Positions 45,590 to 54,563 of a stretch of 64,000 nucleotides of DNA are shown piece by piece (position 1 is the stretch's first letter; each line of letters opens with the position of its first letter). The position numbers were made by a program, and so were the translations under genes. The DNA comes from an uncultured Bacteroidota bacterium. Lineage in GTDB: Bacteria; Bacteroidota; Bacteroidia; Chitinophagales; Chitinophagaceae. The notes beneath the pieces are model-generated. The model saw only the letters and a program-made list of their open reading frames with translations. It did not search any database and was not told the DNA's origin. The DNA is taken from the NCBI GenBank assembly GCA_903938445.1, contig CAJADG010000081.1, positions 1 to 64,000 of the forward strand. Direction: 5' to 3'.

Positions 45590-46876
45590 TTATTGCACCT
45601 GGCAAAGCTCGTCCCAACGGGTGGTATAGCGTTTGCTGCGCTTTTCACTACGCATTTTCCAGTTTTTCTGGGTGCTCGAAGTGCCAAATTTGAGTACGTC
45701 GTTGCGATAAGCAGCATTCATATTGTCAATAACATTCATTAGTTTTTTGCGTCTCGCATCGGCCGGGGCAGCAAAGAGGTTGGTTTGTAAAGCGCTATCG
45801 GGCACAAAATCACTTACAATCACCCCTGCTTTTTTATACACTTCGCCTTCCTCAAATAGGGTTTTGCCAATAGCGACTGCGGCCTTGATAATATCGGGGG
45901 TCACATTGCTTGGGTTGTCTAGTAAAGTATATCCATTTACCTGGCTGCCTCGGTGGTAGTGTGTGTGGTAGGGTTGAGGGGCCACTTTGCGCAGTAAAAA
46001 AACATGCACGCATTTTGCGGCACTATTTTGCCTTCTTAATTTTTCACAGCAACGAGTAGCATAAGTCGCGAGGGCTTCTTCAATTTCCTGCCAGCTAGTT
46101 ACATTGCGACCAAACATGCGCGTAGTAGCGATCATTTTTTTTTCGGTACGCGGTGCTTGCATACTATGACTTTGTAATCCTTTGAGCTCTCTCATTAATT
46201 TAATACCCGTAATGCCCCCTAAAAATTTTTTACCCCAGCTAAGGTCTTTCATGCTTAATGCAAATGCGGTATGAATACCATACACTTTTAATTTTTCGCT
46301 ATAGCTATAACCAATTCCCCAAACATCTTCGATAGGTGTTTTTTGTAAAGCGTTTTGTATTTTTTGTACGCTATCTAAAACCACTACACAATTGGTTTGT
46401 ATTTTATTTTTTTTAGCCAATCTATTGGCAACTTTGCTGAGTACTTTATTAGGTGCGGCACCAATAGATACCGAAATGCCCGTCCAAGTTTCGATGGTGT
46501 TTTTTAAATGAATGCAAAAATCATATACATCTTTATCGGCAATATGATGTAAGTCTACAAAGGCTTCATCTACTGAATACACTTCTACATGATCCTTTGG
46601 TAGCAAGGATCTCATGGTTTCCATTACACGCCAACTCAAGTCACCGTATAAATGGTAATTAGAGGAGAAAGTGTGTATCCCAAATTTTTTAATGCGCTCA
46701 GCTTCTTGAAAATAAGGGGCCGCCATAGCGATTCCTAATTTTTTTGCTTCGTCGGAACGAGAAACGATACAGCCATCATTATTGCTTAAAACAACAATGG
46801 GTGCATTTTGTAAAGTGGGTGCAAAAAGCCGCTCACAGGAACAGTAAAAACTATTACAATCAATAATCGCTTGCAC
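45590..46876 (-). CDS. umuC: DNA polymerase V catalytic subunit, Y family
   Basis: Translesion polymerase of 428 aa. Catalytic acidic residues are present: Asp in IIDCNSFYCSCE at the N-terminus and the Asp-Glu pair in YSVDEAFVDL (about 104), with the steric-gate region SNNDGCIVSRS. Helix-hairpin-helix and little-finger domains follow, and a C-terminal LQTNLF resembles the beta-clamp motif QLNLF of E. coli UmuC. Encoded 33 nt downstream of umuD. The polymerase appears intact even though the partner UmuD is not (see that entry). Confidence 0.94.
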   Translation of the reverse strand: MQAIIDCNSFYCSCERLFAPTLQNAPIVVLSNNDGCIVSRSDEAKKLGIAMAAPYFQEAERIKKFGIHTFSSNYHLYGDLSWRVMETMRSLLPKDHVEVYSVDEAFVDLHHIADKDVYDFCIHLKNTIETWTGISVSIGAAPNKVLSKVANRLAKKNKIQTNCVVVLDSVQKIQNALQKTPIEDVWGIGYSYSEKLKVYGIHTAFALSMKDLSWGKKFLGGITGIKLMRELKGLQSHSMQAPRTEKKMIATTRMFGRNVTSWQEIEEALATYATRCCEKLRRQNSAAKCVHVFLLRKVAPQPYHTHYHRGSQVNGYTLLDNPSNVTPDIIKAAVAIGKTLFEEGEVYKKAGVIVSDFVPDSALQTNLFAAPADARRKKLMNVIDNMNAAYRNDVLKFGTSSTQKNWKMRSEKRSKRYTTRWDELCQVQ

Positions 46877-46909
46877 AATTTTAAAATTTAATTCGCAGTT
46901 AATAATCGA

Positions 46910-47353
46910 TTACAAACCATGAATTACATAAGTCACCACGCCCCATGTTTTATAATCCTCCAAGTGTTCAATGTGGATAGCACCATACTTTTTATTTTCG
47001 GGGAGTAGGGTAACGCTATGTGTTTGCATTTGTAAACGACGCACTAAAAATTCACCATTCAAAATAGCCACTACTACTTTTCCGGATCGGGGAGGAATAC
47101 TGCGATCCACAATTAAAGTGTCTCCAATATGAATGCCGGCACCGAGCATGGCATCGCTATTGACTCTAAAGAAAAAAGTAGCTGGTTTATTGTGAATGAG
47201 TTGCTCATTTAGGTCAATACCTCTTTCCATAAAGTCGTCCGATGCGGCACCAAAACCGGTCGCATTGGCTTGCACTACTTGGCTGGCTTGGTAGTTTTTA
47301 TTAATCTGTTGGGTAGCGATTCCCTCGCTTGGGTCCATATCTATATATTCCAT
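46910..47353 (-). CDS. umuD: UmuD homologue lacking the autoprotease dyad
   Basis: Peptidase S24/LexA-like partner of UmuC, 147 aa. GFGAASDDFMERGIDLNEQLI aligns with GFPSPAADYVEQRIDLNQLLI of E. coli UmuD, and the fold continues GDTLIVDRS...NGEFLVRRL. The catalytic Ser (GDSM in E. coli) is Ala68 (SDAM, codon GCC), and the catalytic Lys (FTVKKL in E. coli) is Arg105 (FLVRRL, codon CGT). The usual UmuD-to-UmuD' self-cleavage should therefore be impossible. About 32 residues precede the usual cleavage position. It may work uncleaved as a permanent UmuD'-like partner or have another mode of activation (inference). Confidence 0.88.
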   Translation of the reverse strand: MEYIDMDPSEGIATQQINKNYQASQVVQANATGFGAASDDFMERGIDLNEQLIHNKPATFFFRVNSDAMLGAGIHIGDTLIVDRSIPPRSGKVVVAILNGEFLVRRLQMQTHSVTLLPENKKYGAIHIEHLEDYKTWGVVTYVIHGL

Positions 47354-47378
47354 AAAACTAAATTTATTAGCAATATTA

Positions 47379-47393
47379 ACTAAATTATTTAGT
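47379..47393. promoter_or_regulatory. Palindromic operator candidate upstream of umuD
   Basis: Perfect 15-nt inverted repeat ACTAAAT-T-ATTTAGT, 25 nt upstream of the umuD ATG and abutting TAATATTG (47371-47378, minus strand), one mismatch from the -7 element. Its position suits a repressor site such as a LexA-type or other damage-response regulator. It also lies in the divergent gap with the Rieske gene. Confidence 0.5.
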
Positions 47394-47450
47394 ATTTTTA
47401 TGAATATTTTCTAGCGGGCATTTTGTACCTTGGGGGTCAAATTGTGCGCT

Positions 47451-48542
47451 ATGGATAAGCCGTTTTATATTGACCCGAATATTGCAAGAGCAAAAACGAT
47501 TGATACTAGTTTTTACTTAGAAACCAAATGGTTAGAAGCTTCGAAGGAACAAATTTTTGCTCCTAGTTGGCAGTATATTGGGCATACTGGTATGGTGCTT
47601 AATGCAGGGGACGCGCATCCCATTCAATTCTTAGAAAATTATATTAACGAACCCTTGGTGCTAACAAAGGATGCCGAGGAGCATATTCACTGTTTGTCAA
47701 ACGTGTGCACGCATCGCGGAAATTTAATGGTGTACGAGCCTTGTAGTGCGCAAAAACATTTGCGTTGTAAATACCATGGCCGCGCATTTCATTTGGATGG
47801 AAAATTTATTTCCATGCCTGAGTTTAAAGACGTTGAAAATTTTATTCCAGAAAATAATCACTTGCATCATTTGCAATTGTATCAATGGGGCCCATTGTTA
47901 TTTACGCAATTGAAAAAAGGATTGGGTCCTGAATTATTTTTTAGAGAAATGGAATCCCGTATTGGATGGCTGCCCATTAATGACTTGGTATTTGATGCAT
48001 CAAGATCCAATGATTATTATATTAAAGCCAATTGGGCTTTGTACTGTGAAAATTATTTGGAAGGATTTCATATTCCATTTGTGCATCCAGGATTGAGTGC
48101 GTTTTTAGATTTTAAAGATTATTCAACAGAAATTTTTAAGTATTCAAATTTACAATTGGGTATTGCAAAAGACGATGAACATTGTTTTGATATACCTGCA
48201 GACCATCCTGATGCAGGCAAGCGTATTGCCGCTTATTATTTTTGGGTATTCCCTAATATGATGTTTAACTTTTATCCTTGGGGATTGTCTTTAAATGTAG
48301 TCACGCCCATAGATGCGAACAATACAAAAGTGAGTTTCTTGAGTTTTGTATTCGATGCAAGTAAATTAGGTCAAGGCGCAGGAAGTGGACTAGATACGGT
48401 AGAGCAAGAGGATGAAGAAGTGGTGCAGTATGTACAGCAGGGAATTCGTTCACGTTTTTATCATTACGGACGCTACGCAACACAGCGTGAACAAGGAACG
48501 CATCATTTTCATAGTTTGCTCGCAAGCTTTTTAAGCCAATAG
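47451..48542 (+). CDS. Rieske non-haem iron oxygenase, alpha subunit
   Basis: Aromatic-ring-hydroxylating-dioxygenase type alpha subunit of 363 aa. The Rieske [2Fe-2S] ligands are CTHRGN (C-x-H, about 85) and CKYHG (C-x2-H, about 106). The mononuclear iron site is NYLEGFHIPFVHPG (two His, about 206-211), with an Asp in QEDEE near 320. The family includes carnitine and choline/glycine-betaine monooxygenases as well as ring dioxygenases; no beta subunit or reductase is adjacent, which favours the former group. ATG 47451 is used. TACCTTGG upstream is one mismatch from a -7 element. Confidence 0.87.
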   Translation: MDKPFYIDPNIARAKTIDTSFYLETKWLEASKEQIFAPSWQYIGHTGMVLNAGDAHPIQFLENYINEPLVLTKDAEEHIHCLSNVCTHRGNLMVYEPCSAQKHLRCKYHGRAFHLDGKFISMPEFKDVENFIPENNHLHHLQLYQWGPLLFTQLKKGLGPELFFREMESRIGWLPINDLVFDASRSNDYYIKANWALYCENYLEGFHIPFVHPGLSAFLDFKDYSTEIFKYSNLQLGIAKDDEHCFDIPADHPDAGKRIAAYYFWVFPNMMFNFYPWGLSLNVVTPIDANNTKVSFLSFVFDASKLGQGAGSGLDTVEQEDEEVVQYVQQGIRSRFYHYGRYATQREQGTHHFHSLLASFLSQ

Positions 48543-48543
48543 T

Positions 48544-49449
48544 TTATTTAGCCCAACGCACAATTACATTCCAATCATTGCCGGTTTGAATATGGTATTT
48601 ATCAGCAAAGCTGCCTTGGTTTAAGGCAAAAGATAAATCCATTAAACTATTTAAATAAGCAAGTGGTTTGCCAACACCAACGCCACCGAATGTATTTTCA
48701 AAAGACATACTACCTGTGTAGACTAGTTTATATTTATTAAATATTTGAACAACAATTTCATTTTTTGCATGTGCAATGGAAGTAAATTTTTTCCAATTGT
48801 CTTGGTCAATATTTGTCCACACATTTCCATATTGAATATCTAAAATGGAAATATTTCCTTTTAAAAATCCGTTGGCTAAACTAGCTTTTTGATAAGTTAA
48901 TGCAGTGATAGGCTCATTACTTATTTTGCCTACTTGCTCATAACGAATGGTATGTGAAGCGAGTCTTGCGGCAGTGTAAGCGTATACATCACGTCCATGA
49001 AAAGTATAAGATGCACCAGAATTTTTTCTTCTATTCACCGCTTCGTCAATTGCTCTTACCGAATCAATGCCTAATGATTGGGCAATTAAAGTAAGGGTAC
49101 CATTGTCGGGGGTAACAATATAATGTCCTGTTTTTGTTTTTACCACAACCGATTTTCGATTGGTGCCAACACCAGGATCTACCACGGAAACAAACACGGT
49201 GCCCGCTGGCCAATAAGGTACTGTTTGGTCTAATCGATACGCTGCTTCCCAAATATTATAGGCAGGAATATCATGTGTTAAATCGTATAATTTTAAATTA
49301 AGATCAACACCACTTGCAACTCCTTTCATTGCAGAAACTGCACCATCTTTGGTTCCAAAGTCAGTTTGAAAAACAACAATTCCATTTTGTGCATTTAAAG
49401 AAATGTTCAGCACCATTATTGCGCAGAGAAGACAAAGTATTTTTTTCAT
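48544..49449 (-). CDS. Secreted S-adenosylmethionine hydrolase (DUF62 family)
   Basis: Member of the SAM hydroxide adenosyltransferase/halogenase family, 301 aa, with a signal peptide (ILCLLCAIMVLNISLNA), so exported. The hydrolase triad of the Pyrococcus enzyme (Asp68, Arg75, His127) is matched by VDPGVGTNR (Asp, Arg seven residues on) and FHGRD. TDFGTKDGAV, TPDNGTLT and DIQYGNVWTNI complete the fold. The triad favours hydrolysis to adenosine and methionine, not halogenation. Its ATG overlaps the stop of the TonB-dependent receptor gene by 1 nt (TAATG). An extracytoplasmic site for SAM hydrolysis is unusual. Confidence 0.88.
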   Translation of the reverse strand: MKKILCLLCAIMVLNISLNAQNGIVVFQTDFGTKDGAVSAMKGVASGVDLNLKLYDLTHDIPAYNIWEAAYRLDQTVPYWPAGTVFVSVVDPGVGTNRKSVVVKTKTGHYIVTPDNGTLTLIAQSLGIDSVRAIDEAVNRRKNSGASYTFHGRDVYAYTAARLASHTIRYEQVGKISNEPITALTYQKASLANGFLKGNISILDIQYGNVWTNIDQDNWKKFTSIAHAKNEIVVQIFNKYKLVYTGSMSFENTFGGVGVGKPLAYLNSLMDLSFALNQGSFADKYHIQTGNDWNVIVRWAK

Positions 49450-52232
49450 TAAAACTTGAAAGCTAATTTGGTAAATAATCTTAAACCATTGTAGCCCATT
49501 TGAACACCATCCCAAGGACCTCCTGTTTCGTTATCACCCGCCCATCCTTTTGCAAGTGGGTTAATAGCGTAATCAGGATGTACATTAAAGATATTGTCCG
49601 CACCAAAAATGATAGAAGTCTTTTTAGCTACTTGCACATTCATATACAAGTCGGTAGTGAATTTTCCTTTGTAGTTGAAAATCTCTGGCACCAAAGTATT
49701 ACCTGTTGCATCTGCATCTGCAGGTACTTGAGGATTAATACCATCACCATTCACTCCAAATCCTGTTAAGGCTAAGTCACCAAAGTAAGTAACTCTTGCA
49801 CCAAGTGTCACTTTGTTTTTTGTATAATCAAAACTTGTAGAGAATTTAGATTTAGGAGCAGAAGCTTTTAAGAAATATTTTTCACGATCGTTAAAGAAAG
49901 TGTTTGCGTTGTATTCATTTGTATTCAATGCTGCTGGAACATGAATTGCATCAATAGTAATACCTTGGAAGTTGGCTACAAATAATATTTTGAAACGTTC
50001 TTTGTTTGAAATTTTCTTTTGATAATCAGCAACCACATCTATACCTGTATTAGTAGTATTTACAGCATTTGCGAAGAACTGAGCAGTAGCAACACCTAGA
50101 TTATTAAGTTTAGCAGTTAATGCAGCAGGAAGTGTTGGGTCAGATGCACCAAATAATCCAGACAATACTACGCGATCCTTCATTTGAATAGTATATCCAT
50201 CTACCGTAAATGTTAAACCTTGTACTGGTTTCCATGTAAATCCTAAACTAGCATTGGTACTTGTTTCTTGTTTTAAAGATGGGATACCTGCTAATTTAGT
50301 GATAGGGTCATCGTTGTTAGCAATTCTAGATTGAACCAATTGTCCACCAGAGAAAGAAGTTAAAGTATTGCTGAAATATTTTTGTTGTAGAGAAGGAGCA
50401 CGGTAACCTGTGCTAAATGATCCTCTAAAATTAAAATTATCAGTTGCTTTATATCTGAAAGAAGCTTTGTAAGTAGCCACTTGACCAAAGTCAGAATAAT
50501 TTTCTAAACGAATAGCACCTGTTAACAATAATTTATTTGTAGGAGTATATTCCAAATCGCCGTAAGCACCACCTACCCAACGATGTGCACTCACTCTATC
50601 AGCAGGGCTAAATCCAGGAAAACCTTGTGAGCCTGGTGCTTGTTGTAATCCAAAACTATTTGGATATGCATTGTAAGATGCTAATTCACCTTCAAAAATT
50701 TTGTATTCTTCGAATCTTAATTCACCACCATAAGAAACTTTAACGCCACCATCATTTATTTTACCAAATTGTTTTGATAAATCTAAATTAGAAGTGTTTT
50801 GTAAAAAGCTAAATCCACCATCATCAAAATGAGTTTGAGCGATATTGCCAATATTAGAAGCGTTAAATGTACCATCGCCATAATAGTGGAAAGTATTTTG
50901 ACCAATGCTATTGCTCATATCCCAATACCAACCACCAGCAGTTTTGCCTGAGAATCCTCCAACATAAGAGAAGTCATTAATATTGGCTTGAATATGAGGA
51001 TTGTAACTTGTATCACCACTTCCTGAAGCAAACATAATGCTAGGCACATATATTAATTGTCCTTTTGAGTTTACAGGGAAACGAGTAGGCTTTGCAGACC
51101 AGTTTCTTGTATAAGCATAAGCGTCAGAGGTTTTAGTATTATAACTACCAAAAGAATAAAATTTAGTATTTGCATCAATTGGTAATTCCATATTAAACAT
51201 GATACCATGTGATCCCATGGAGCCATCACCAAATCCTTGTCTCCAAGTGTTGGTAGGTAATCCATCAGCAGCAGGCGCTTGTCTAAATGTTTTTCCTTGA
51301 TTGGTATAATCATAAGAGATATTGATAAAACCACCTTGCTTTCCTAATTCAAATCCTTTATTGATAGAAAGGTTTTGTGTAATACCATCAATAGCACCAT
51401 TGTTTAAATAGTTGTGCTCGTCTTTAACTGAATAGGTATTGTTTTTTTTATCATAGTAACCAGCTAACCCCGTAGTTACATTCCATTCGTTGGTGTTTTT
51501 CTTTAACACAATATTCATAACACCTGCAATGGCATCAGAACCATATTGCGCAGATGCGCCATCTCTTAAAATTTCAATTCTGTCCACAGCAGATTCAGGA
51601 AATCCGTTTAAATCAACTCCTGAATTACCACGACCTCTTGTTCCAAATAATCCAACAAATGCAGTGGTATGTTGACGCTTACCATTAATTAAAACCAATG
51701 TTTGGTCAGGGCCTAAACCTCTTAAAGTACCTATGTCAATATGATCGGCACCATCCGCACCTGATTGTTTATTATAGTTAAAAGAAGGCGCCACAAAATT
51801 CAAAGTAGAAGTTAAATCCATACGCGCTGTGTTCACACCAACGTCGGATAATTTAATAACGTCTACTGGTACTGGAGATTCCGTTTTAACACGACCTGCT
51901 CCACGGCTACCTACTAAAATTACATCTTGTAAATCGGTAGTAGTAGCATTTAAAACAACATTCAATACATTATTAGTAGCAGTTATTTTTTTTGATTCGT
52001 AACCCACTGAACTAAAATCGAGCGCACTACCAACTTGAGCATTGATAGAGAAATTTCCGCTTTTATCTGTAGTAACAACTGTTTTTCCAGCTGCTTTTAC
52101 ACTAACACCTTCCAATGGAGTTCCCTTATTGTCAGTTACTTTTCCTGTTAATTTTTGCGTTTGCGCAAATGAACAAATTGTTAACAGCATCCCGAAAAAT
52201 AATGCTGTTGAGCGTTTAAAGATTGCTTGCAT
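49449..52232 (-). CDS. TonB-dependent receptor
   Basis: Outer-membrane active-transport receptor of 927 aa. After the signal peptide (FFGMLLTICSFA) comes a carboxypeptidase-D regulatory-like domain (LTGKVTDNKGTPLEGVSV, ~23-110), the plug (about 115-235, with RGLGPDQTLVLINGKRQH and DRIEILRDGASAQYGSDAIAGV) and a 22-strand barrel ending FTKLAFKF. No SusD-like partner is adjacent, so it is probably not a glycan system. The ligand is unknown. The downstream gene, overlapping by 1 nt, encodes a secreted SAM hydrolase. ATG 52232 is chosen, since the earlier TTG at 52262 precedes the signal peptide needlessly. Confidence 0.93.
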   Translation of the reverse strand: MQAIFKRSTALFFGMLLTICSFAQTQKLTGKVTDNKGTPLEGVSVKAAGKTVVTTDKSGNFSINAQVGSALDFSSVGYESKKITATNNVLNVVLNATTTDLQDVILVGSRGAGRVKTESPVPVDVIKLSDVGVNTARMDLTSTLNFVAPSFNYNKQSGADGADHIDIGTLRGLGPDQTLVLINGKRQHTTAFVGLFGTRGRGNSGVDLNGFPESAVDRIEILRDGASAQYGSDAIAGVMNIVLKKNTNEWNVTTGLAGYYDKKNNTYSVKDEHNYLNNGAIDGITQNLSINKGFELGKQGGFINISYDYTNQGKTFRQAPAADGLPTNTWRQGFGDGSMGSHGIMFNMELPIDANTKFYSFGSYNTKTSDAYAYTRNWSAKPTRFPVNSKGQLIYVPSIMFASGSGDTSYNPHIQANINDFSYVGGFSGKTAGGWYWDMSNSIGQNTFHYYGDGTFNASNIGNIAQTHFDDGGFSFLQNTSNLDLSKQFGKINDGGVKVSYGGELRFEEYKIFEGELASYNAYPNSFGLQQAPGSQGFPGFSPADRVSAHRWVGGAYGDLEYTPTNKLLLTGAIRLENYSDFGQVATYKASFRYKATDNFNFRGSFSTGYRAPSLQQKYFSNTLTSFSGGQLVQSRIANNDDPITKLAGIPSLKQETSTNASLGFTWKPVQGLTFTVDGYTIQMKDRVVLSGLFGASDPTLPAALTAKLNNLGVATAQFFANAVNTTNTGIDVVADYQKKISNKERFKILFVANFQGITIDAIHVPAALNTNEYNANTFFNDREKYFLKASAPKSKFSTSFDYTKNKVTLGARVTYFGDLALTGFGVNGDGINPQVPADADATGNTLVPEIFNYKGKFTTDLYMNVQVAKKTSIIFGADNIFNVHPDYAINPLAKGWAGDNETGGPWDGVQMGYNGLRLFTKLAFKF

Positions 52233-52335
52233 AGTAGTTAAATTGTGCGATGAATTTACCACTTTTTCTCATTTTTTTAAACATAACATTTAATTAGTTA
52301 CTTTTAAGCTAATTTAAAGCTGATTATATACCCCT

Positions 52336-53775
52336 ATGGAAGACATTTTAATACATATAAATAATTTATATAAGACCATTAATGATAAGGATTGGGATGA
52401 GATCAGCAAGATTCCTCAAAGTGGTGGGGATCGTGTATATTTTAGAATCACTCAGGGGCAGCAATCTTGGATTGCCACTTATAATTTGAATTTAAGAGAG
52501 AATGAAACTTTTATAGAATTTGCCAATCACTTTTATGCAAAAGGTTTGCCAGTACCACAAATTTTAGCAGTAAGCGAGGACAAGACTATATATATCCAAT
52601 CCGACTTAGGAAGTGTTTCTTTATTAGAGGTTTTAGAAAAAGAAGGGAAAACAGAACATGTATTTTCATTATTTCAAAAAAGCTTGAGTGCTTTGGCAAA
52701 ATTGCAGGTTCAAGGAAGTGCTGGATTAGATTATAATTATTGCCTTACTTCAAAAGAGTTTGGGAAGCACGCTATTTTAACAGACTTATTATATTACAAA
52801 TATTATTTTTTAGATGCATTGCAATATCCATACGATAAGCAAGCCTTGATTAATGAGTTTGAATTATTAAGTGATCAATTGGCGAGTAAGGATTTAAATC
52901 ATTTTTTATTTAGAGATTTTCAAAGTAGAAATATTATTGTCTCTAATGAAGAGGTTTATTTTATTGACTTTCAGGGTGGAATGCAAGGAGGTTTATCTTA
53001 TGATGTTGCTTCCTTATTATGGCAAGCAAAAGCAGAATTGTCCAATGAGTGGAAAGAAAAATTAGTTGATTATTATATTAGTGAAGTGCAAAAATTATTG
53101 CCTTCCAAAATGGATCAAGCAAAATTTAGAAAGCAATACAATGGATTTGTTTTATTGCGTTTATTACAAGTATTAGGTGCTTATGGTTTTAGAGGCTTGT
53201 TTGAAAGGAAAGCACATTTCTTAACTAGTATTCCATTAGGTTTAAATAACTTAAAAAACTTTTTAGCCGTTTCTCCTATAAGCAATGACACGCCTGTGTT
53301 TGCTGGGATATTAAACTGGATGGTATCGGATGAGGTTGTTCAGCGATTTACACCACCTGTGGCTAATGAACAAACACCATTGGTAGTAACAATCAATAGC
53401 TTTAGTTATAAAAAAGGATTGCCTAAAGACGAAACTGAAAATGGAGGTGGATTTATTTTTGATATGCGAGGAATTTTAAATCCAGGAAGATTTGAGGAAT
53501 ATAAAAAATTGGCCGGTATACATAAGCCGGTGCAAGATTTTTTAGAACAAAGAACAAAGATGAATACCTTTTTAAATAGTGTCTGGGATTTAATCGATAT
53601 TACTGTTGAAAATTATTTAGAAAGAGGTTTTGAGTCTTTACAAATTAATTTTGGATGCACCGGCGGGCAACACCGTAGTGTATTTGCAGCAGAACAAACT
53701 GCAAGGCATTTAAGAAATAAGTATAAAGTGAAAGTGGTGTTAGAACATACCAATAAAGACAACTGGGTAAAATAA
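52336..53775 (+). CDS. Fusion of amino-sugar kinase (AmgK-like) and RapZ C-terminal domain
   Basis: Two-domain protein of 479 aa. Residues ~1-330 are an aminoglycoside-phosphotransferase-fold kinase: the catalytic loop FRDFQSRNIIV (about 192) and the metal Asp in YFIDFQGGMQGG match AmgK, the anomeric kinase of MurNAc and GlcNAc. Residues ~350-479 match the RapZ C-terminal domain (VTINSFSYKKGLPKD, FDMRGILNPGRF, FGCTGGQHRSV), which binds glucosamine-6-phosphate in E. coli. The RapZ N-terminal P-loop domain is absent. A MurU-like gene follows 5 nt on. Together: salvage of cell-wall sugars with a built-in sensor (inference). Confidence 0.85.
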   Translation: MEDILIHINNLYKTINDKDWDEISKIPQSGGDRVYFRITQGQQSWIATYNLNLRENETFIEFANHFYAKGLPVPQILAVSEDKTIYIQSDLGSVSLLEVLEKEGKTEHVFSLFQKSLSALAKLQVQGSAGLDYNYCLTSKEFGKHAILTDLLYYKYYFLDALQYPYDKQALINEFELLSDQLASKDLNHFLFRDFQSRNIIVSNEEVYFIDFQGGMQGGLSYDVASLLWQAKAELSNEWKEKLVDYYISEVQKLLPSKMDQAKFRKQYNGFVLLRLLQVLGAYGFRGLFERKAHFLTSIPLGLNNLKNFLAVSPISNDTPVFAGILNWMVSDEVVQRFTPPVANEQTPLVVTINSFSYKKGLPKDETENGGGFIFDMRGILNPGRFEEYKKLAGIHKPVQDFLEQRTKMNTFLNSVWDLIDITVENYLERGFESLQINFGCTGGQHRSVFAAEQTARHLRNKYKVKVVLEHTNKDNWVK

Positions 53776-53780
53776 TTTTT

Positions 53781-54524
53781 ATGCGCGCAATGATATTAGC
53801 TGCCGGATTAGGCACAAGGCTAAAACCCTTTACCAATGATCATCCTAAGGCGTTGGCAGTAGTGAATGGAAAATCTTTATTGCAAAGAAATGTTGAATAT
53901 TTATTGTCCTTTGGCATTACAGATATTATTGTGAATGTGCATCATTTTGCCGATCAAATTATTAAAGCTGTAAATGAAAATAAAGGATGGGGAGCTAATA
54001 TTACGATCTCCGATGAAACAGATGAGGTATTGGAAACAGGTGGTGGACTTTTAAGAGCTGCTAATTATTTTGAATCAGAGGATCGATGGTTAGTCATGAA
54101 TGCAGACATTTTAACTAATTTGGATTTGCATAAAATGATTGCCGCAGATGAAGCTTATGCAATTAAAGCAGAAGGTGATTTGGTAGCAACCTTGGCGGTG
54201 ACCGATAGAAATTCAAGCAGAAATTTAATATTTAATCAATCTGGCACTTTATGTGGCTGGAAGAATAATAATACGGGTGAAGAAAAATGGGCGCTTCCAT
54301 TAAGAAATCCAAATTCCGCAGTACCAAAGGCTTTTAGCGGCATTCAAATAGTGCATGCATCCTTTTTACAAGAAGTTCAATTGCGCGGGAAGTTTTCATT
54401 GATAGATGCTTACTTACAATTAGCACAACATTATGCCATTCACTATTATGATCATAGTGAGGGTATTTTATTAGATGTTGGAAAACCAGAAAGCTTAGAA
54501 AAAGCCGCTACTATTTTTAAATAG
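53781..54524 (+). CDS. murU: Nucleotidyltransferase, MurU-like
   Basis: GT-A-fold NDP-sugar pyrophosphorylase of 247 aa. The nucleotide motif AMILAAGLGTRLKPFT, the Lys of DHPKALAVVNG and the metal Asp in MNADILTNLD are in place; ETGGGLLRA is shared with MurU, which makes UDP-MurNAc from MurNAc-1-phosphate. The preceding gene is an AmgK-like kinase 5 nt upstream, the same pairing as amgK-murU in Pseudomonas. This route bypasses de novo UDP-MurNAc synthesis and the fosfomycin target. Another sugar-1-phosphate substrate cannot be excluded. Confidence 0.85.
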   Translation: MRAMILAAGLGTRLKPFTNDHPKALAVVNGKSLLQRNVEYLLSFGITDIIVNVHHFADQIIKAVNENKGWGANITISDETDEVLETGGGLLRAANYFESEDRWLVMNADILTNLDLHKMIAADEAYAIKAEGDLVATLAVTDRNSSRNLIFNQSGTLCGWKNNNTGEEKWALPLRNPNSAVPKAFSGIQIVHASFLQEVQLRGKFSLIDAYLQLAQHYAIHYYDHSEGILLDVGKPESLEKAATIFK

Positions 54525-54563
54525 TGATCATTTTTTTCAACCTCACCAAGTGCTTCGTTAAAT

